From positions 5,972,501-6,036,500 of the forward strand of contig CM028884.1 of the NCBI GenBank assembly GCA_016801885.1: 64,000 nt of DNA, given 5' to 3'. Made by a program: the position numbers and the translations under genes. Position 1 is the first letter of the stretch, and the number at the start of each line of letters is the position of its first letter. This stretch comes from Toxotes chatareus. Taxonomy: Eukaryota; Chordata; Actinopteri; Toxotidae. Under the pieces are notes generated by a model. That model was not told the origin of the DNA. It saw only the letters and a list, made by a program, of their open reading frames with translations, and ran no database searches. Positions 11,801 to 24,214 of the stretch are shown here, piece by piece.

Positions 11801-13000
11801 TCATTATGTCAAAGCAAAGAAGAAAACACCTTACCCTCCATTCCAATTACTGTCTGCAGAGGGACAATTGACGCACACTTTTCAACATGCATCACAGTCA
11901 ACAGGCTAATTGTAATGTATGGAGATTACAGAAAAAATCCTCAGGCATATGGAATATTTTCCATAGTGAGGCTTTTTGCTGTAGGTGTCAGCAGGCACTG
12001 ACTGCATAAGTACTCCTGCGGTGTGGGGGTTATCAATCAAATCAATCATGGGGTCTGATGGAGGAAAGACTGCACAGTGTCAAGCTGTAATAATGATGAT
12101 GAATCCTCACAGACAAAGACACCACTGCCACATCTGAGAAGAACACAGTCAGAAAAATATATTACTATTCAGTACAAACACATTTCATTGACAATCTACA
12201 CATCCTTAACATATTCTGAAAGTACTTTAAAGCTAGTGGACAAAAGATGAGTAAATATGTAATTGCACGTTACAGTTTAGTCAGATTTGAATGCATTGTC
12301 TCTCTAAGTTTAATCAACATCAAACTGGTGGTGTAACAGTCACTGTGTAGAAAGGATTCATAATTTGACCTTTGCTATAACATGACAATATCTCCAATAT
12401 GGCACTCAGTCTAATTTCTAAGGACAGCAGAGGGAATGCGGCAAGTTGTGTCTTAAAAAATAACACCAATGCAACTTCTGTTAACCCAGTCATCATTAAT
12501 GTCCATTAAGCTCCTGCTGATGCCACTGGTATGCCTTCATTTTTGATAGTCAGGCAATGCTATTATTTAAAAAAAAAAAAAAAAAAAAAAAATCAATTGA
12601 AAGCAGCTCGCAGAAACATGCTGCTGTGACTAACATAATACATCATGCTAAACAGCTCACATTCTTTTCTTCCATTGCCTGAATACAGTGCAAGGATGAG
12701 TCACTTTCCACATTTCATCAAACTGATGGTAACAGATGACATTAAAGATAAAACTCCTGACATCTGAATACAACCCATCCATCTGGTTGGCAATAGGTTT
12801 GTACAAGTGGAACACAGTCACAATGCCAGTCAAATTTAATTGGCAAAAGAATGGAAACAACTCACACCACAAATTCGTCCCCATCACAGACACAGCTAAG
12901 GGTGAAAAATCTCTCTGCTGAGATGATGGTTCTTTGAGGTAAAGGTCAAGGTCAAGAGTCCATTTGGAGAGTCTTGGCTCTCCTGGCACTGTTCACCTGA
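7900..13000. other. Gene-free stretch
   Basis: I see no gene. The sequence is AT-rich with poly(A) tracts at 8851-8874 and 12569-12592, which may be retroposon tails. No open frame here has splice or homology support. Confidence 0.45.
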
Positions 13001-13007
13001 AAACCTT

Positions 13008-13300
13008 TTGCCTTTCATTGGATTACAAAAAAAGAAGTGCACCGAAACATTAAAACCTCTCCCTATACACTCAGTCAGTGAGCTGAAATCCAATCTTAAT
13101 GATAGAAAAACACTCCCCTTGTATTGTTCTCACCTCCCCTCCTGTAAGGTCACTCACGGTGTTCCACAAGAGCACCAGCTTGGACCATTGATGTTTATTA
13201 TGTATGCAAATGGTTTCTCATTGAACCACACAATATGAAGAATTGGATGTTTGTAGATGACAGTATAATGCAGCAGTACAAGAATCCCAAATTCATATGA
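13008..13300 (+). pseudogene. LINE reverse transcriptase fragment
   Basis: Frame 0 encodes a THGVPQ...LGPL box typical of non-LTR retrotransposon RT (GVPQGSxLGP in active copies). About 60 bp later a different frame encodes FVDDS, matching the catalytic xADD box. The frame change between the boxes and substitutions in both show that this is dead. The family is not resolved (CR1/L2/jockey group is possible). Confidence 0.65.
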
Positions 13301-16300
13301 TCAAATTTATTGACTTCTATTGTTGGCTGAGTGAAATGGATTACATTGGTGGAGGACACTAAAACCACTGATTACAACACGTCTTGTAGCTCTGATAGAA
13401 GAGGAAATGCAAGAGAAACCCCAGAATTAAAATACTAAAGATAATACAAAAATCATTAGCATGATGAGAGCAGCAGGGACGGTTCAACCAACTGTGCAAC
13501 CGTCCTCCAAAACCTATGCAAATAACAGGCCACAATTTAATTTATAGTCTAATTAGATGCTGTGTTGCTGTATAGTGTGGTCCAGTGCAACCCAGGGAGA
13601 CAAAGTCTGACAGAAGCTTGCAGCCAGAATGTTTTTAAATTCAACAGAGGAATGAGATTCTGTAATAGACCAATAGCTATAATTAAACTGAATAGGAATT
13701 TCATTTCCTCTTCCATTTGAAAATGTGGGTGGTCACTCAGAGGTCTGGAACAAGGCTAAAGAGAATGACCTTTGGAAACAGAATTAGTGAAAGCTTTCAT
13801 TATCCAGAAAAATTTACAGTTCAACAGGCCATATTTAAAACTGCTTCAGAATAGGAACAGAAATGGGCAGACAGAGCTTTAGGATGATGAAACAATCTAT
13901 GATAGAAATAAATAACACTTATTTAAATTACAATAACATAAACAAACAAATAAACAACAATTATTAGAAATATTAGAATACCTACAAGTGATTATTTTAG
14001 AATTAAGTTTAAATGTCTTAGTCATTACATGACTAAACAAATTAACACCATTTCAAACCAGTGTTTCTCTGCACTACTGAGATGAACCTGCTCAAATTCA
14101 AGACGGAACAAGGGAGACCAAACAAATACAAACAATCAAGCATTAAAGTAAAACATTTAACTATAAACTGTACACAAATTTACTGTGGGTCATGTGGATC
14201 AGTAGCATCAGTTGTGTGGTGAGTGCATTAATATCAGTAAGTGTAATGCATGCAGGGGATCATGTGATAAACTGGAATTACCGCCTTTGGGTTATGCACC
14301 TCGGCCTACCAGTCAAGTTGTAGTTTACATCCATATCTGTCCAGACTCAAATAGTATATGTAATCAAGACTTTGAAAGGAATCAAATGTAATTTATCATA
14401 AATACTGCATGAATTCTGGGGTTATGGCCAAAACCACACTTTGTGAGTTCAGTGGAAGGGGGGTCGTCCACATTTTACTGACATACACAGGTTTTATGCA
14501 TGTGACCTCATTGGAGCCAGGCTAATGATGTGCAAATCAGTTCTTTTCAATGTCCCAAATCACTAGAATCAGTTCTTTAAAAATATTACTTGAAAAGGTC
14601 TGTTCACGCAGTTGTTCCCTGCTTGACCTGAGCTCTGATGGTTTAATCCCATTCACTGAAATTAAACATGGCCAAACAGTGTATATTCCTCATGATCACC
14701 AGCATCCGGAACCAAAAGTGCTTCCAATTTGACAAACATGCCAAACTCCATTTTTAATTTGTGATATTTTAAGTTTTCTCTCTGACTATCAAAGTGGAGA
14801 ACTGGTTTTTAATGACTTGTAACTGATCTACAGTTCAGCATTACTCTTGAACTTGCTGGGCCAGACTCTGACGGTTTGGGCAGCTGTCTGTCACTCAGGG
14901 CTCACATTTAGTGAACGAATCACTGAACATGCACCATCCCCTCATAGTGAAAGGATACAAGACCATCTCAGGAGCTGCTGACCATTACTCAGGGCTCAAG
15001 TTCACTGTGTAGCACATGCAGTGAATGAATCACTGAACACAACAACTCCGCGTGAGTGTATCCCTGTGAACAAATGACTTGAATCACTCACTCAGTGAGA
15101 AAGTGTATCCCTGCATGTTCACACACTGCTAACTGAGAGCTCAACTGAACTGAGAAATGCACAGATCACTTCAGGAAATCATTCAGTTTAGTTTGTTCAC
15201 CCAAAAGATTTGGTCTTTTGAATGAATTACACCACATTAGACCATACATGGGCATAAGAAGGCTTAAGTAAATTAACATGAGACAAACTAGATTTTCCTT
15301 TAGGCACAGAGATCAAATAATCCTGTTCAGAAACTTGCTGGTTAAATGTAAATGGACCATCAATCCTTAATCTCCACTATAGTAAAAGAAGCACAGGCCT
15401 TCTGTGCCTTACCTGTGAAGATGCACTGTAATGGGCGTTCCTCCCCAGGACTCTGCCACCTGCCCAAACAAAGAAAACTGGTCGGGATCTTTTTCTCTGA
15501 ACTTCGGAAACAATTTCAGGTTACTTCCAACATTAGATTGAGTTTCCTTCTGAACAAATCTCTTCCATTTCCAGTTGTTTGTGCCATATTATTTTTTTCA
15601 TCCTTCCAATTTAATCAACAACTTCCTTTTGCTGATGAAGGGTTAAAGCCTCAGGTGAAATCACATCATGTTTACACATCTCCAACAAATTCAAATCTCA
15701 ACCAGTTTACTTTTCAGAAGAATTTTTACATTTTCTTTCAAACATTTATCAGTCACCTCACAATCAAAGTGCACAGCAGTTTTTTACTAAGTGGTCCAAA
15801 GCAGAACCTGAACCTAGAATGATAAAAAGGCACCAAAAAATTAGCAACCTCTCTCTCTCCCCCAAGACCAGAACCAAACACCTGTGTGCATCTCCTGCAA
15901 CAAATGACTTCAAAGAATAATTTCAAAACAAATGCGGCACAGAATAAACCCTTCCAGTCATTACTAGATTAGAAGTATCAGTGATGTGGTGAGTGCATGA
16001 AGGTATAAATTATAATTTGTGCAAGGGATATCTTGAAAAATAAGGCCAACAGAACCACAAAACAAGATCCACAAAAAACCAACTTGCTGGGAGAAGAGAG
16101 GGAGAGAACTGACATGTCCAGCCCTTTTATATAGCAATTAGTGGAAACTGATTCAGGTGTGGCTCATGTGTTCCTGACACACCCCTGCCTTTCTGACTGG
16201 CTCCTAAACAGGAGCAGGAAAAACATACCCAAGGAGACACAAGCAGAGCAGGAGGGGCTGCCACACAAGGTGCAGCAATAGAGGAAGTGGATGAGGTTCA

Positions 16301-18900
16301 TAAATTAGAAAACCCATATATTTTTAGCCCTGTCTCGCTTCCTTCAGAGTGCCAAAGCTTGTCCGCTGCTGTCTTGTCTCTCTGGGAATGTGGAGGTATA
16401 ACTCAGACAGACCGAGCCATCTCAGGTTCACCCAGACAGAAAACAAAAAGATGAGCTGGATGTTTCGTGTCCAGAGACGAATCTCTATGGTTGGACCATT
16501 GGTCCACTTCATCACTTAGTCATGCAACACACAATAAGTTCAAGTTGGCGCTGATACGACAGAGGAATCTTATGGCTTTTTAGGTTGACAAAGATTCAAT
16601 TATCAGCCAGATGAGGGGGAATGATGGAATGAAATAATAATGATGTGGGTGTTTCTGGATTCTCAGTGGACAAAAGTCAGTTTTTATTACTGTGATGTCA
16701 GTTATATCCAAGCTCAAGTGCAATTATTTTGAGCTCCTGAGCAAGGTTGCCTATATCTGACTTCAATTTTCACCTGTCTGAAACCATAGCAATCCCATAG
16801 CAAGATAAGTGAGCTGGGCGCACAGCAGGCATTGTTAATAGCATCCAAAAAAAGAGAGTTCTTTTTATGGACCTGCAGTTCGAGTCACCACAGTCACAGC
16901 AAAGTAATGGGAAATGTGTTACCCTCAGCAGTTACGAGACAGCATATTTTTTTTATATTTTGCCCATTGTTATTTCAGCATGTCAAAGTAAACACAGTGG
17001 ACTGTGTAATCCTTATTTTGAAAATAGGTCATTTCAAGAAATCTCATATTTTTGGACAGTTACAACTGTTTACCTACTCAACCCAATTATTTGTGAAGCA
17101 TGTAGTAGTATGGCAATTTTTAATATTTAGTGGGTAATTATTAAACATTTTGTTAGGACAAAGGTTTTATTATCCAACAGTCACCAAGAGGATACATCAG
17201 TTCCTCAGACTGGAGGGGAATCTCTGGCATTGAGACCCTGGTGGACTGTGCACAACTTGCTGTCACTTGAAAGATGATGAAGTCACTGAAATCACATGGG
17301 AGTCACATGAAAAAGGGTGTGAATTGTGTAAAATCACCTGGGTGAGGATGTCTCGGTGGCATTACAAATATCTCTTAAACAGGATGATGCTTTGACTGGT
17401 GTGTTATGTAAGTGTAAGGTGAAGTCTATGGGATCCTCCTTGTGATGTCTGGTTGGACAGACTGTGTTTTTCAGCTCACTAAACACATCTTTCCCTGCTT
17501 TACTCTGCATTTATAAGACAGGCGCGAGGCAATGAGATGTAAAAATGTATGTGTAGTCATCACAATTTATATGATGTAAATAATGGAATACTTTTATATT
17601 TGTATGCACTGCGCAGATCAAGATAGATTAAATCCAAAATCTGGAAAATAAAGTCAACACATCTAAGGTGATAACATATGACATGAAAAGGAGGTAGGCC
17701 AGAGACTGTAGGGCTGACCCTTGGTATGGATTTTCACCGTTGTGTGTTTGTCAAATGACACGGACAGAACTTATTTTCAAGCCTTTTGTTACTGAATGTC
17801 TAAACATAATGATAAAAGGAGTATTCAAGTAAGCATTTAAATTAAAATAAAGGTTTTGTAAGCAGAAATTATGACGACACTTTTTCAGATTTCTGCAGCA
17901 CAGAAGATGACTGAATGTTCCCTCAGTTTAGCCATGACCCTCTGTGATGTGGTCAGGAGTACCCTCTAGTGGAAAACAAAATCACACAGGGGATATCTGA
18001 AAACCAGTAGCAGGCTGTCCATGTACCCACAGGATAAGAAACATCATGTAAAAATAGATACACATTTAGGCATATTCAAAAATGAATAAATTTGTTAACT
18101 CTAGCTGTTACATGCTGTTAAGCCTTACATGCCCAAAAATATAATAGAATTTAATTAAGCACATTAACTTGTGACACAAAACAAGCAGAACCAATCTGAA
18201 CCACTGGACTGGACACTTATGCAAGCCAATACCATACAGTACAACTACTCTGCCACAGAATCCATATTTTATGATGCCCAAAATGTTCAGTTTTTGCTGA
18301 CATTGTCATAGTTAATGTGGTGATGTTTCTAACTTTCTGTAAGTAAACTGAAGATAATGACACAAAAATGAATTCTGAGTAAGTCTCATGAATACGTTCA
18401 ATCAGTCACCGTAACCTGCAATAGCTGATTACTTCTGGCCACATGGAGGCAGCAGAAACAAGTTTTGAACATGACACTGTGACATATTGTCATGTTTTAA
18501 GTTTAAGAAAAACCTGTTAGGAAAAACATGTTAGCTTATTTATACATCCAAGAGTTACGGAGAAACATTATCACTCATTTGGTGTCGCGCTTATATGAAC
18601 AGTACATGAACCTGCTATCAGTTATAAACTGACTGAATTTTTTTTATTATTATGAGGACTAACACTATACAGCAACAAAAATAACTATTACTAATGTTTT
18701 ATGACAATCAGAAAGGTTTGTTTATATATGTAATGTCTGTGTCAAACTGTCAAATTCTCTCAAAAGATTAAAGAGGTCAGCGTATCTCTGAGAAACAACA
18801 ACGTTGCAGTTAATTTAGTTTTCATTTGAGCCTTGAAATGAAATCACTGCTTGGGTTGTGGGCATGATTGTCACACGTAACATTTATATGACATTTTAGT
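13300..18900. other. Gene-free stretch with old repeats
   Basis: I recognise no host gene. At 14893-14935 and 14990-15040 a segment containing CTCAGGGCTCA and GAATCACTGAAC is imperfectly duplicated. Segments at about 14190-14260 and 15965-16040 also resemble each other (shared TGTGGTGAGTGCAT). These suggest decayed, unnamed transposons. The 156-codon frame at 15352-15822 has no supporting motif. Confidence 0.4.
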
Positions 18901-19100
18901 TCGGGAATTACACTCACTTTCATCCACACAAAATATTTCTTACTTACATTCTTTCAGGAGAACACAATTATTGAGAGAATGTAGAGTTAAGTGTCCTTCA
19001 CATCAATAATTTTTTTTTTTTTACAATTTCCTTTCCAGGGCTTAATTCATTCATGTTAAAATGAGAGCACAGTTAAACTTCAAGATCAAAGGCTTAGTGT
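18900..19100 (-). other. Likely 3' UTR of the lectin gene
   Basis: Non-coding sequence directly after the lectin stop codon at 19101-19103. The poly(A) site is not determined. Confidence 0.35.
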
Positions 19101-21156
19101 TCACGGTTTTATGCTGCAGAGGAATGTTCTTTTCTCAGAACAGTCCATTATCTTCCACTGCATACTGTTGTGAACCAGTGCACCACAGTGCTGCTGCTGG
19201 GCAGGACAGTTAGGGAGGTAGGAGCTGATCACCTCCTCACTGCTCACCCACAACCACTCACCAGCCAGAAAACGCAGTCCGACCCATACCTACAGGAAAC
19301 AACAGGAGTGAGTCATATGGGAATACACAGTGCAATCACTGCTGCTCCATACTTTGATACTTTTAACGTACACACACAGCGGGCACACTAAATACAACCT
19401 GCAATACTGTAACTTTCACAAGTCTGCACTCTGTTCTGTTAAGCTGTTCTGTTTGGCTGGTGCTACTTTATTAAATGATGTTAGCTGCTTTGCGTGTCAT
19501 TACCCTTTTCACATCCGCAGGAAACAAGAAGTGGCTTGACTCAAGCCTCCTGCTCCTGTTTCAATCTACCTGCACCTCCAAGTGTAAAAAGAGCACGTTT
19601 TGGTTTTATGATTCTTTAAATTTGTTACCCTGAGTGCTAGCTTCATAGTCACACAATTTAAAAAGCCTGAATTTGTTACTGCTACTTGATGTATTACATA
19701 TTTGAAGTGTTTCAGTTAACAAATCATATTAGACTATGTCACTGGCAATGATGGTGGCTTTGCAGTAATTTTTACCAAAGGCTTTTTTGTTGCTTTTCCC
19801 CAAATGGGAGGTGGCTGTCAGAGATTCACAATATTTTCAAGGCATAACTCTTAATAATGTTCTGAATGATGTGGGAACAGTGTGCTTCTTGGTGAGGTAA
19901 GTATATAGCTCAAAGATAAGACTGTGGTATCAGTCTTGTTGTTTAATACTCAACAACAAATGAGTGTACTTTCCAAAATGTCATTTCCTTTAACATGACA
20001 GGAGTTCAGGGACAAAACAAGACTTCAGATGGCACAGTCATTATGGCCACAAACTCTCACGTACTGCAGAAATACACCAAACCTCATTAGTGGTTGCAGT
20101 CAGTTGTGTTGTTTCTCCAAACAGCAGAATGTTATTTGCTTCTGGCAGGCTGGCAAGGTCATACACGAGTGTGTTATCTTCCTCAGTGGACTCCACATCA
20201 TTCAGCTCTCTGCAATGCTGCAAGGCTTCCTCCCATGTTTTCATCTCCTGGACCAGAATCAGTCTTTCATCCATACACAGGAAGGGGTGAAGATGAGAGC
20301 ACTTTTGACTTTCCCAGATTAGGTTATACCTCAAAAAGCACAACTCTACAAAAAACAAGGAGAGATGCAGTTGAAATAACAGTTACATGGACATACAATA
20401 ACAGCTTTATGGCAAACGTGATTTCATCAACCACATATTCTATAAGACGTACTAACACTCCTTCACACAGGATCCTTTTCAAGTAAACTGCATAATAGCA
20501 ACTAAAACTTTAATCTGCTAATGGTGAAGTTAGAAGGATTTATCCTCTGAGGACCATGAGTATTTGCTCTAGATTTCAGTTGATCCAATGGTGGTTGAGA
20601 TATTTCAGTCTTTTAGCAGTGGACCTATGAACTGACAGACCAACACTGACATCTGTATGCAGCTAGCATGACTAAATAGTTCTGCATGAACATTTCAAAT
20701 GCACCAAGAGTCAATGTAGATACGATCAAAAGTTCTTTCATTATCTTCATTAGATCATATCTGAATCTCTTAAATTGTGCAGCAAATTAAAAGTGTACTT
20801 GATTACAGAACTCAGTGAATGTGTTTATTTCCCTTCTCACCTTGCTCACCAAAATTCCATATGCTCAATATGGTATTCGCATCTTCACTGGACCAGCTCT
20901 GTACACCATCTGATCCAATATGCAAACCAATCCAACCTTCATACATGGCAAGCTTGATATTGTCCTGTTCACTCCTGATAGTGACCAAGTCAGTGTAGGT
21001 CTCTCTGCAGTAGCTACGAGCAGCAAACCAGGTCTTCCGAAGGGAGACATGGACAACCTTCGAAATTTTCAGGTGTGAAGTCACCACACGTGGAGGACCG
21101 GGGAAGACGAAGAAGATGAGTTGGAGGAGGAGAAGACCGGGGATGTTTCTCTCCAT
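19101..21156 (-). CDS. Secreted protein with two C-type lectin domains
   Basis: Coding exons 20841-21156, 20083-20345 and 19101-19289 join in phase to give 255 codons. Residues 1 to about 22 form a hydrophobic signal peptide, and no transmembrane segment follows. CTLD1 (about 30-127) has the WIGL-type strand (EGWIGLHIG) and ends at HPFLC. CTLD2 (about 128-254) starts DERLILV, has WVGLRFLAGEWLWV and ends RTFLC. Paired cysteines are present in CTLD2. Neither domain shows a clear EPN or QPD calcium/sugar motif, and CTLD1 is short between WNFGEQ and its last cysteines, so classic sugar binding is doubtful. The family is expanded in fish and is often linked to immunity; any ligand is unknown. A minus-strand GTAAGT at 21711-21716 and a TTTAAAG acceptor-like site before the ATG suggest a 5' UTR exon near 21717-21790. 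Confidence 0.85.
20521..20640. repeat. Dispersed teleost repeat fragment in lectin intron 1
   Basis: The text CCTCTGAGGACCATGAGTAT, followed by ATTTCAGTTGATCCAATGGTGGTTGAGATATTTCAGTC, resembles a common fish interspersed repeat. A relative lies at 34800-34995 in eprs1. The family name is not assigned. Confidence 0.5.
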
Positions 21157-22020
21157 GTTTTCTTCAAAGAGGCTTTAAAGTAGAGTAAGGTCAGGCATCA
21201 CTGTGTATATTACATTTATTACAACACAATGCAATAAACACAATCCATGTAATTTATTTATCAGTTCATTCATATAGTTCCACTGAGACAGAATATATCT
21301 GGCAACTGACGCCCACGGTCAATCAAATTATGTTACAGGTAACTGTGAAGTCAAATGTCACTGAAATCTTATAGCACTTCTCCCTTATTAGTACTCATAT
21401 AACAGAGCGGCAGGATTAGGTGCCAAGCCAAACAAATAGTAAGTTTGTCACCTTTTCCTTTTGTTACTACATTTATTCAACAAGTTAATGTTAATGAATA
21501 TTCTGTATTCCTCTTTTAAAATATTTGTACGACCAAAATTAAAAGCTGCTAAGGTTAACAGATTTACAGAAACATGAAGCGAGTGTATGCTGAGCAGCCT
21601 GTCTGTATATACCATCACACAGAACAGAATTCAACTCTGATGGGAATTTTCTACCACAACTCTAACACTTTCTGTACCTTTTTTAGAGCCAAGTCTGTTT
21701 CTGTGGAAAAACTTACCATAAATGATGGCACCAACACAGGAAGATCAGCGTAGTGTACGTTTGTAGAAAAGGGAAGAGATGCTCTGTATTCACAGACAGG
21801 ACTGACAGAGGGCTGAGTCATTCAAGTCAATAACCTTCAAATGCACAAACTTGCATCTATCTTGTCTCTAGTCAAATGTATTCAGTGATGCAAAGCAGAG
21901 TGAGACTTTGAAGTATTCTTGTGTTCACAGTTCTCATCAACAGACAAATATAATCATTTAATTTGATTTGACTTTTACATTTGCATGTAAATTTACATTT
22001 TTTGTTTGTTTGTTTGTTTT
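21157..22020. other. Intergenic upstream of the lectin gene
   Basis: It holds the probable lectin promoter and leader exon and ends in a (TTTG)5 run at about 21999-22019. Nothing else is recognised. Confidence 0.35.
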
Positions 22021-22860
22021 TCTACAAGGGCAACAACCCCTAGACACTGGCACACTGACATTAGAGGTTGATCATCAGGATCATGCAAAGGCATGTTCTA
22101 TGCACACTGTATGCAGACGATTCCACAATATATGCATCAGTAAACACATCTGGAGGCTTTTTTATGGTTTTAAATGAGGAATTAAAGTTAATTAAAGAAT
22201 GGGTAATGGTAAATAAATAGGTTCTAAATGTAGAACAGATAAAAAGGCATGGTATTTAGTTCAAAATATTCATTATAAGTGGCGCCGATTTTACACTTAG
22301 CTGCAGGAAATATAGCTATTGAACAAGGAACAGTTATTAGGGATCACGGGCAGAGGCATGGCAACTGTGGAAAATTCATGCCTAGCTATTTAACCAAATG
22401 ATTAGTGTGAGCATTAGTGTTATCACAGTTAGATTATTGTTCTGTGATCCGCTCCATTACAACAGAGAGTAATTTGAACAGGTTGCTGGAAGCACAGAAT
22501 AAACAAGCAGACAGTGCATTTCACTGCCTTTATCAAACAAGTCTGAATGCAGAACAACAGTTTGGCTTGGTTAAGTGTAAAAAGCAGGCTGCATCAAATA
22601 CTTTACAATAACCTACCTTTTTTTTTTCAGACAGGCATCATTATTCTACTCGGCAGGCATCAGAGATCAGAGGGTCATTTTCTGTTGCCTCCATGAAGAA
22701 CTAGTTTAACACAGGGAACAGTTAATTATCAAGCAGTGAAAACATGGAATTCATTTCCTAAGCTTCTCTACAATATGAAAAAAAAAAAAAGATGTTTAAA
22801 AAACTTGTGGGGACCCAGGAAAGAGAAGCCACTGTCACAACACAGTGGCCAATGGAGTCC
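22020..22860 (+). pseudogene. Second LINE reverse transcriptase fragment
   Basis: At 22110-22121 the frame reads YADD inside LYADDSTIYASVN, the RT catalytic box. It is followed by the expected helical region (NEELKLIKEW) and then a stop. At 22417-22611 another frame encodes SQLDYCSVI and LNRLLEAQNKQA, the thumb-side motif seen after RT in fish non-LTR elements. Frameshifts and stops make it non-functional. It lies in the same orientation as the fragment near 13.1 kb; a common family is possible but unproven. Confidence 0.7.
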
Positions 22861-23074
22861 TAAAAATAAAAATGCATAGTTAATTTACATTTGTTTTGCT
22901 AAATTACATTCTCATTTGCTGAAATAAAACATAATACATATAAACTACAGTTCACACTACCCCGGTTAGTGACATTTTGCCTGTATTATGATTTGCATAT
23001 GGCTGTAAAACCTGGACCTGACATTAAAGCGATGTTTGTGTTCCTGATAAAGAAAAAACACAAAACTATTACAC

Positions 23075-23148
23075 AGGCACTACTGGGATTTGAACCCAGG
23101 ATCTCCTGTTTACTAGACAGGCGCTTTGACCAACTAAGCCACAGTGCC
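23075..23148 (-). tRNA. tRNA-Thr (anticodon AGT)
   Basis: The minus strand folds as a full cloverleaf: acceptor GGCACTG with TAGTGCC, A box GTGGCTTAGTTGG, anticodon stem CCTGT/ACAGG around loop CTAGTAA (anticodon AGT), T-loop GGTTCAAATCC, discriminator T. A TTTT pol III terminator follows at about 23063-23066. No intron is present. One acceptor pair is G-T. It is probably functional. No other tRNA is nearby. Confidence 0.92.
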
Positions 23149-23870
23149 TACAGCTAACAGCCTTTTGAAATGCATCCTGAGTAATTCATCCTCTAAGGCA
23201 CATTATCTGTTCATATAGAAGTATTTAAATAAGCTGACTTTTATAGTGATTTGATGCATTTGCAACAAACACTGCTGCACAGCGAGAGGCGACAGCAAAC
23301 CCTGAGCCCTGAACAGTTTGAAAACAAGAACACTGAGAACACATACAGATCTTTAACTTGCATATAAGGCAGCAACAGGAGCTACTGTAGGCAAAACGGG
23401 TGGATCAGACATGGCAACTTGTTTGAAATTGAAGTAAATGGTTTAAATAAAATGATTCCATAATCTAAAGCAATTGCACTTTTATATGGTTTGGTTAACT
23501 GCATTGCATCATCTTAAGATCTCAACAAGTTTGTTTTTTTGGGTCAAAAATTTATAAAAATTTGAGCCTACACACAAAAGTGTATCAGTGGTAATATTTC
23601 CTTCATACTTAATAGACCTAATTGAAATGTAGTATTTTGGCATAATATTGAATTTTTAACTGATTTAGTGTTAGAAATGAATATGCAATTGAGTATACAT
23701 AAATGCAACCACAAATTAAATATTTCCAACAAGTGTGAATTTTTCCAGTACAGATTCTTTTCTCACCACCTTCAAACCAAGTTAAATTTTTTACTTTTTT
23801 TTTTTTAAACCATTGCTTTTTTCTTTTCTCCCAAAACTCAAAGAAATGACAAATCAAGTTTGTTTGAACA
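23149..23870. other. Intergenic between tRNA-Thr and glo1
   Basis: No gene is seen. On the minus strand an AATAAA at 23883-23888 just outside this stretch may be the glo1 poly(A) signal, which would put the glo1 3' end near 23870. Confidence 0.4.
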
Positions 23871-24214
23871 GTGGCTTCCACATTTATTTCACAGTAATAC
23901 TGATTTGTTTCAGCATCACTTCTTGAAAACAGACAAACTGATGGTGGCAGATAAACTGAACTGCTACACAAAGTAGCTGGTTTTCATAGCAGTGACTCAG
24001 GTATCTAATCTATTTGCTTATCAACTGTCCAATACTGGTCCAGCCCATGCAAAGGCACACTGATTGCCACTGTGCAACTCATCCCGCTCCATCACCCTCA
24101 GCTCTGCGGCACACGTTGCTAAATTCATTGCTAAACCCCAGTGCTCTGCTCTCCCAGTGAAGCCACAGCAGGTCTGACCCGTATGCACTGCAGCAGGTTG
24201 CATGCTGTCAGTTT

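Noticed and set aside
15352..15822. Plus-strand 156-codon frame
   Set aside because: No motif or family resemblance; lies among decayed repeats.
22969..23157. Plus-strand 62-codon frame over the tRNA
   Set aside because: Antisense to tRNA-Thr; the cloverleaf explains the sequence.
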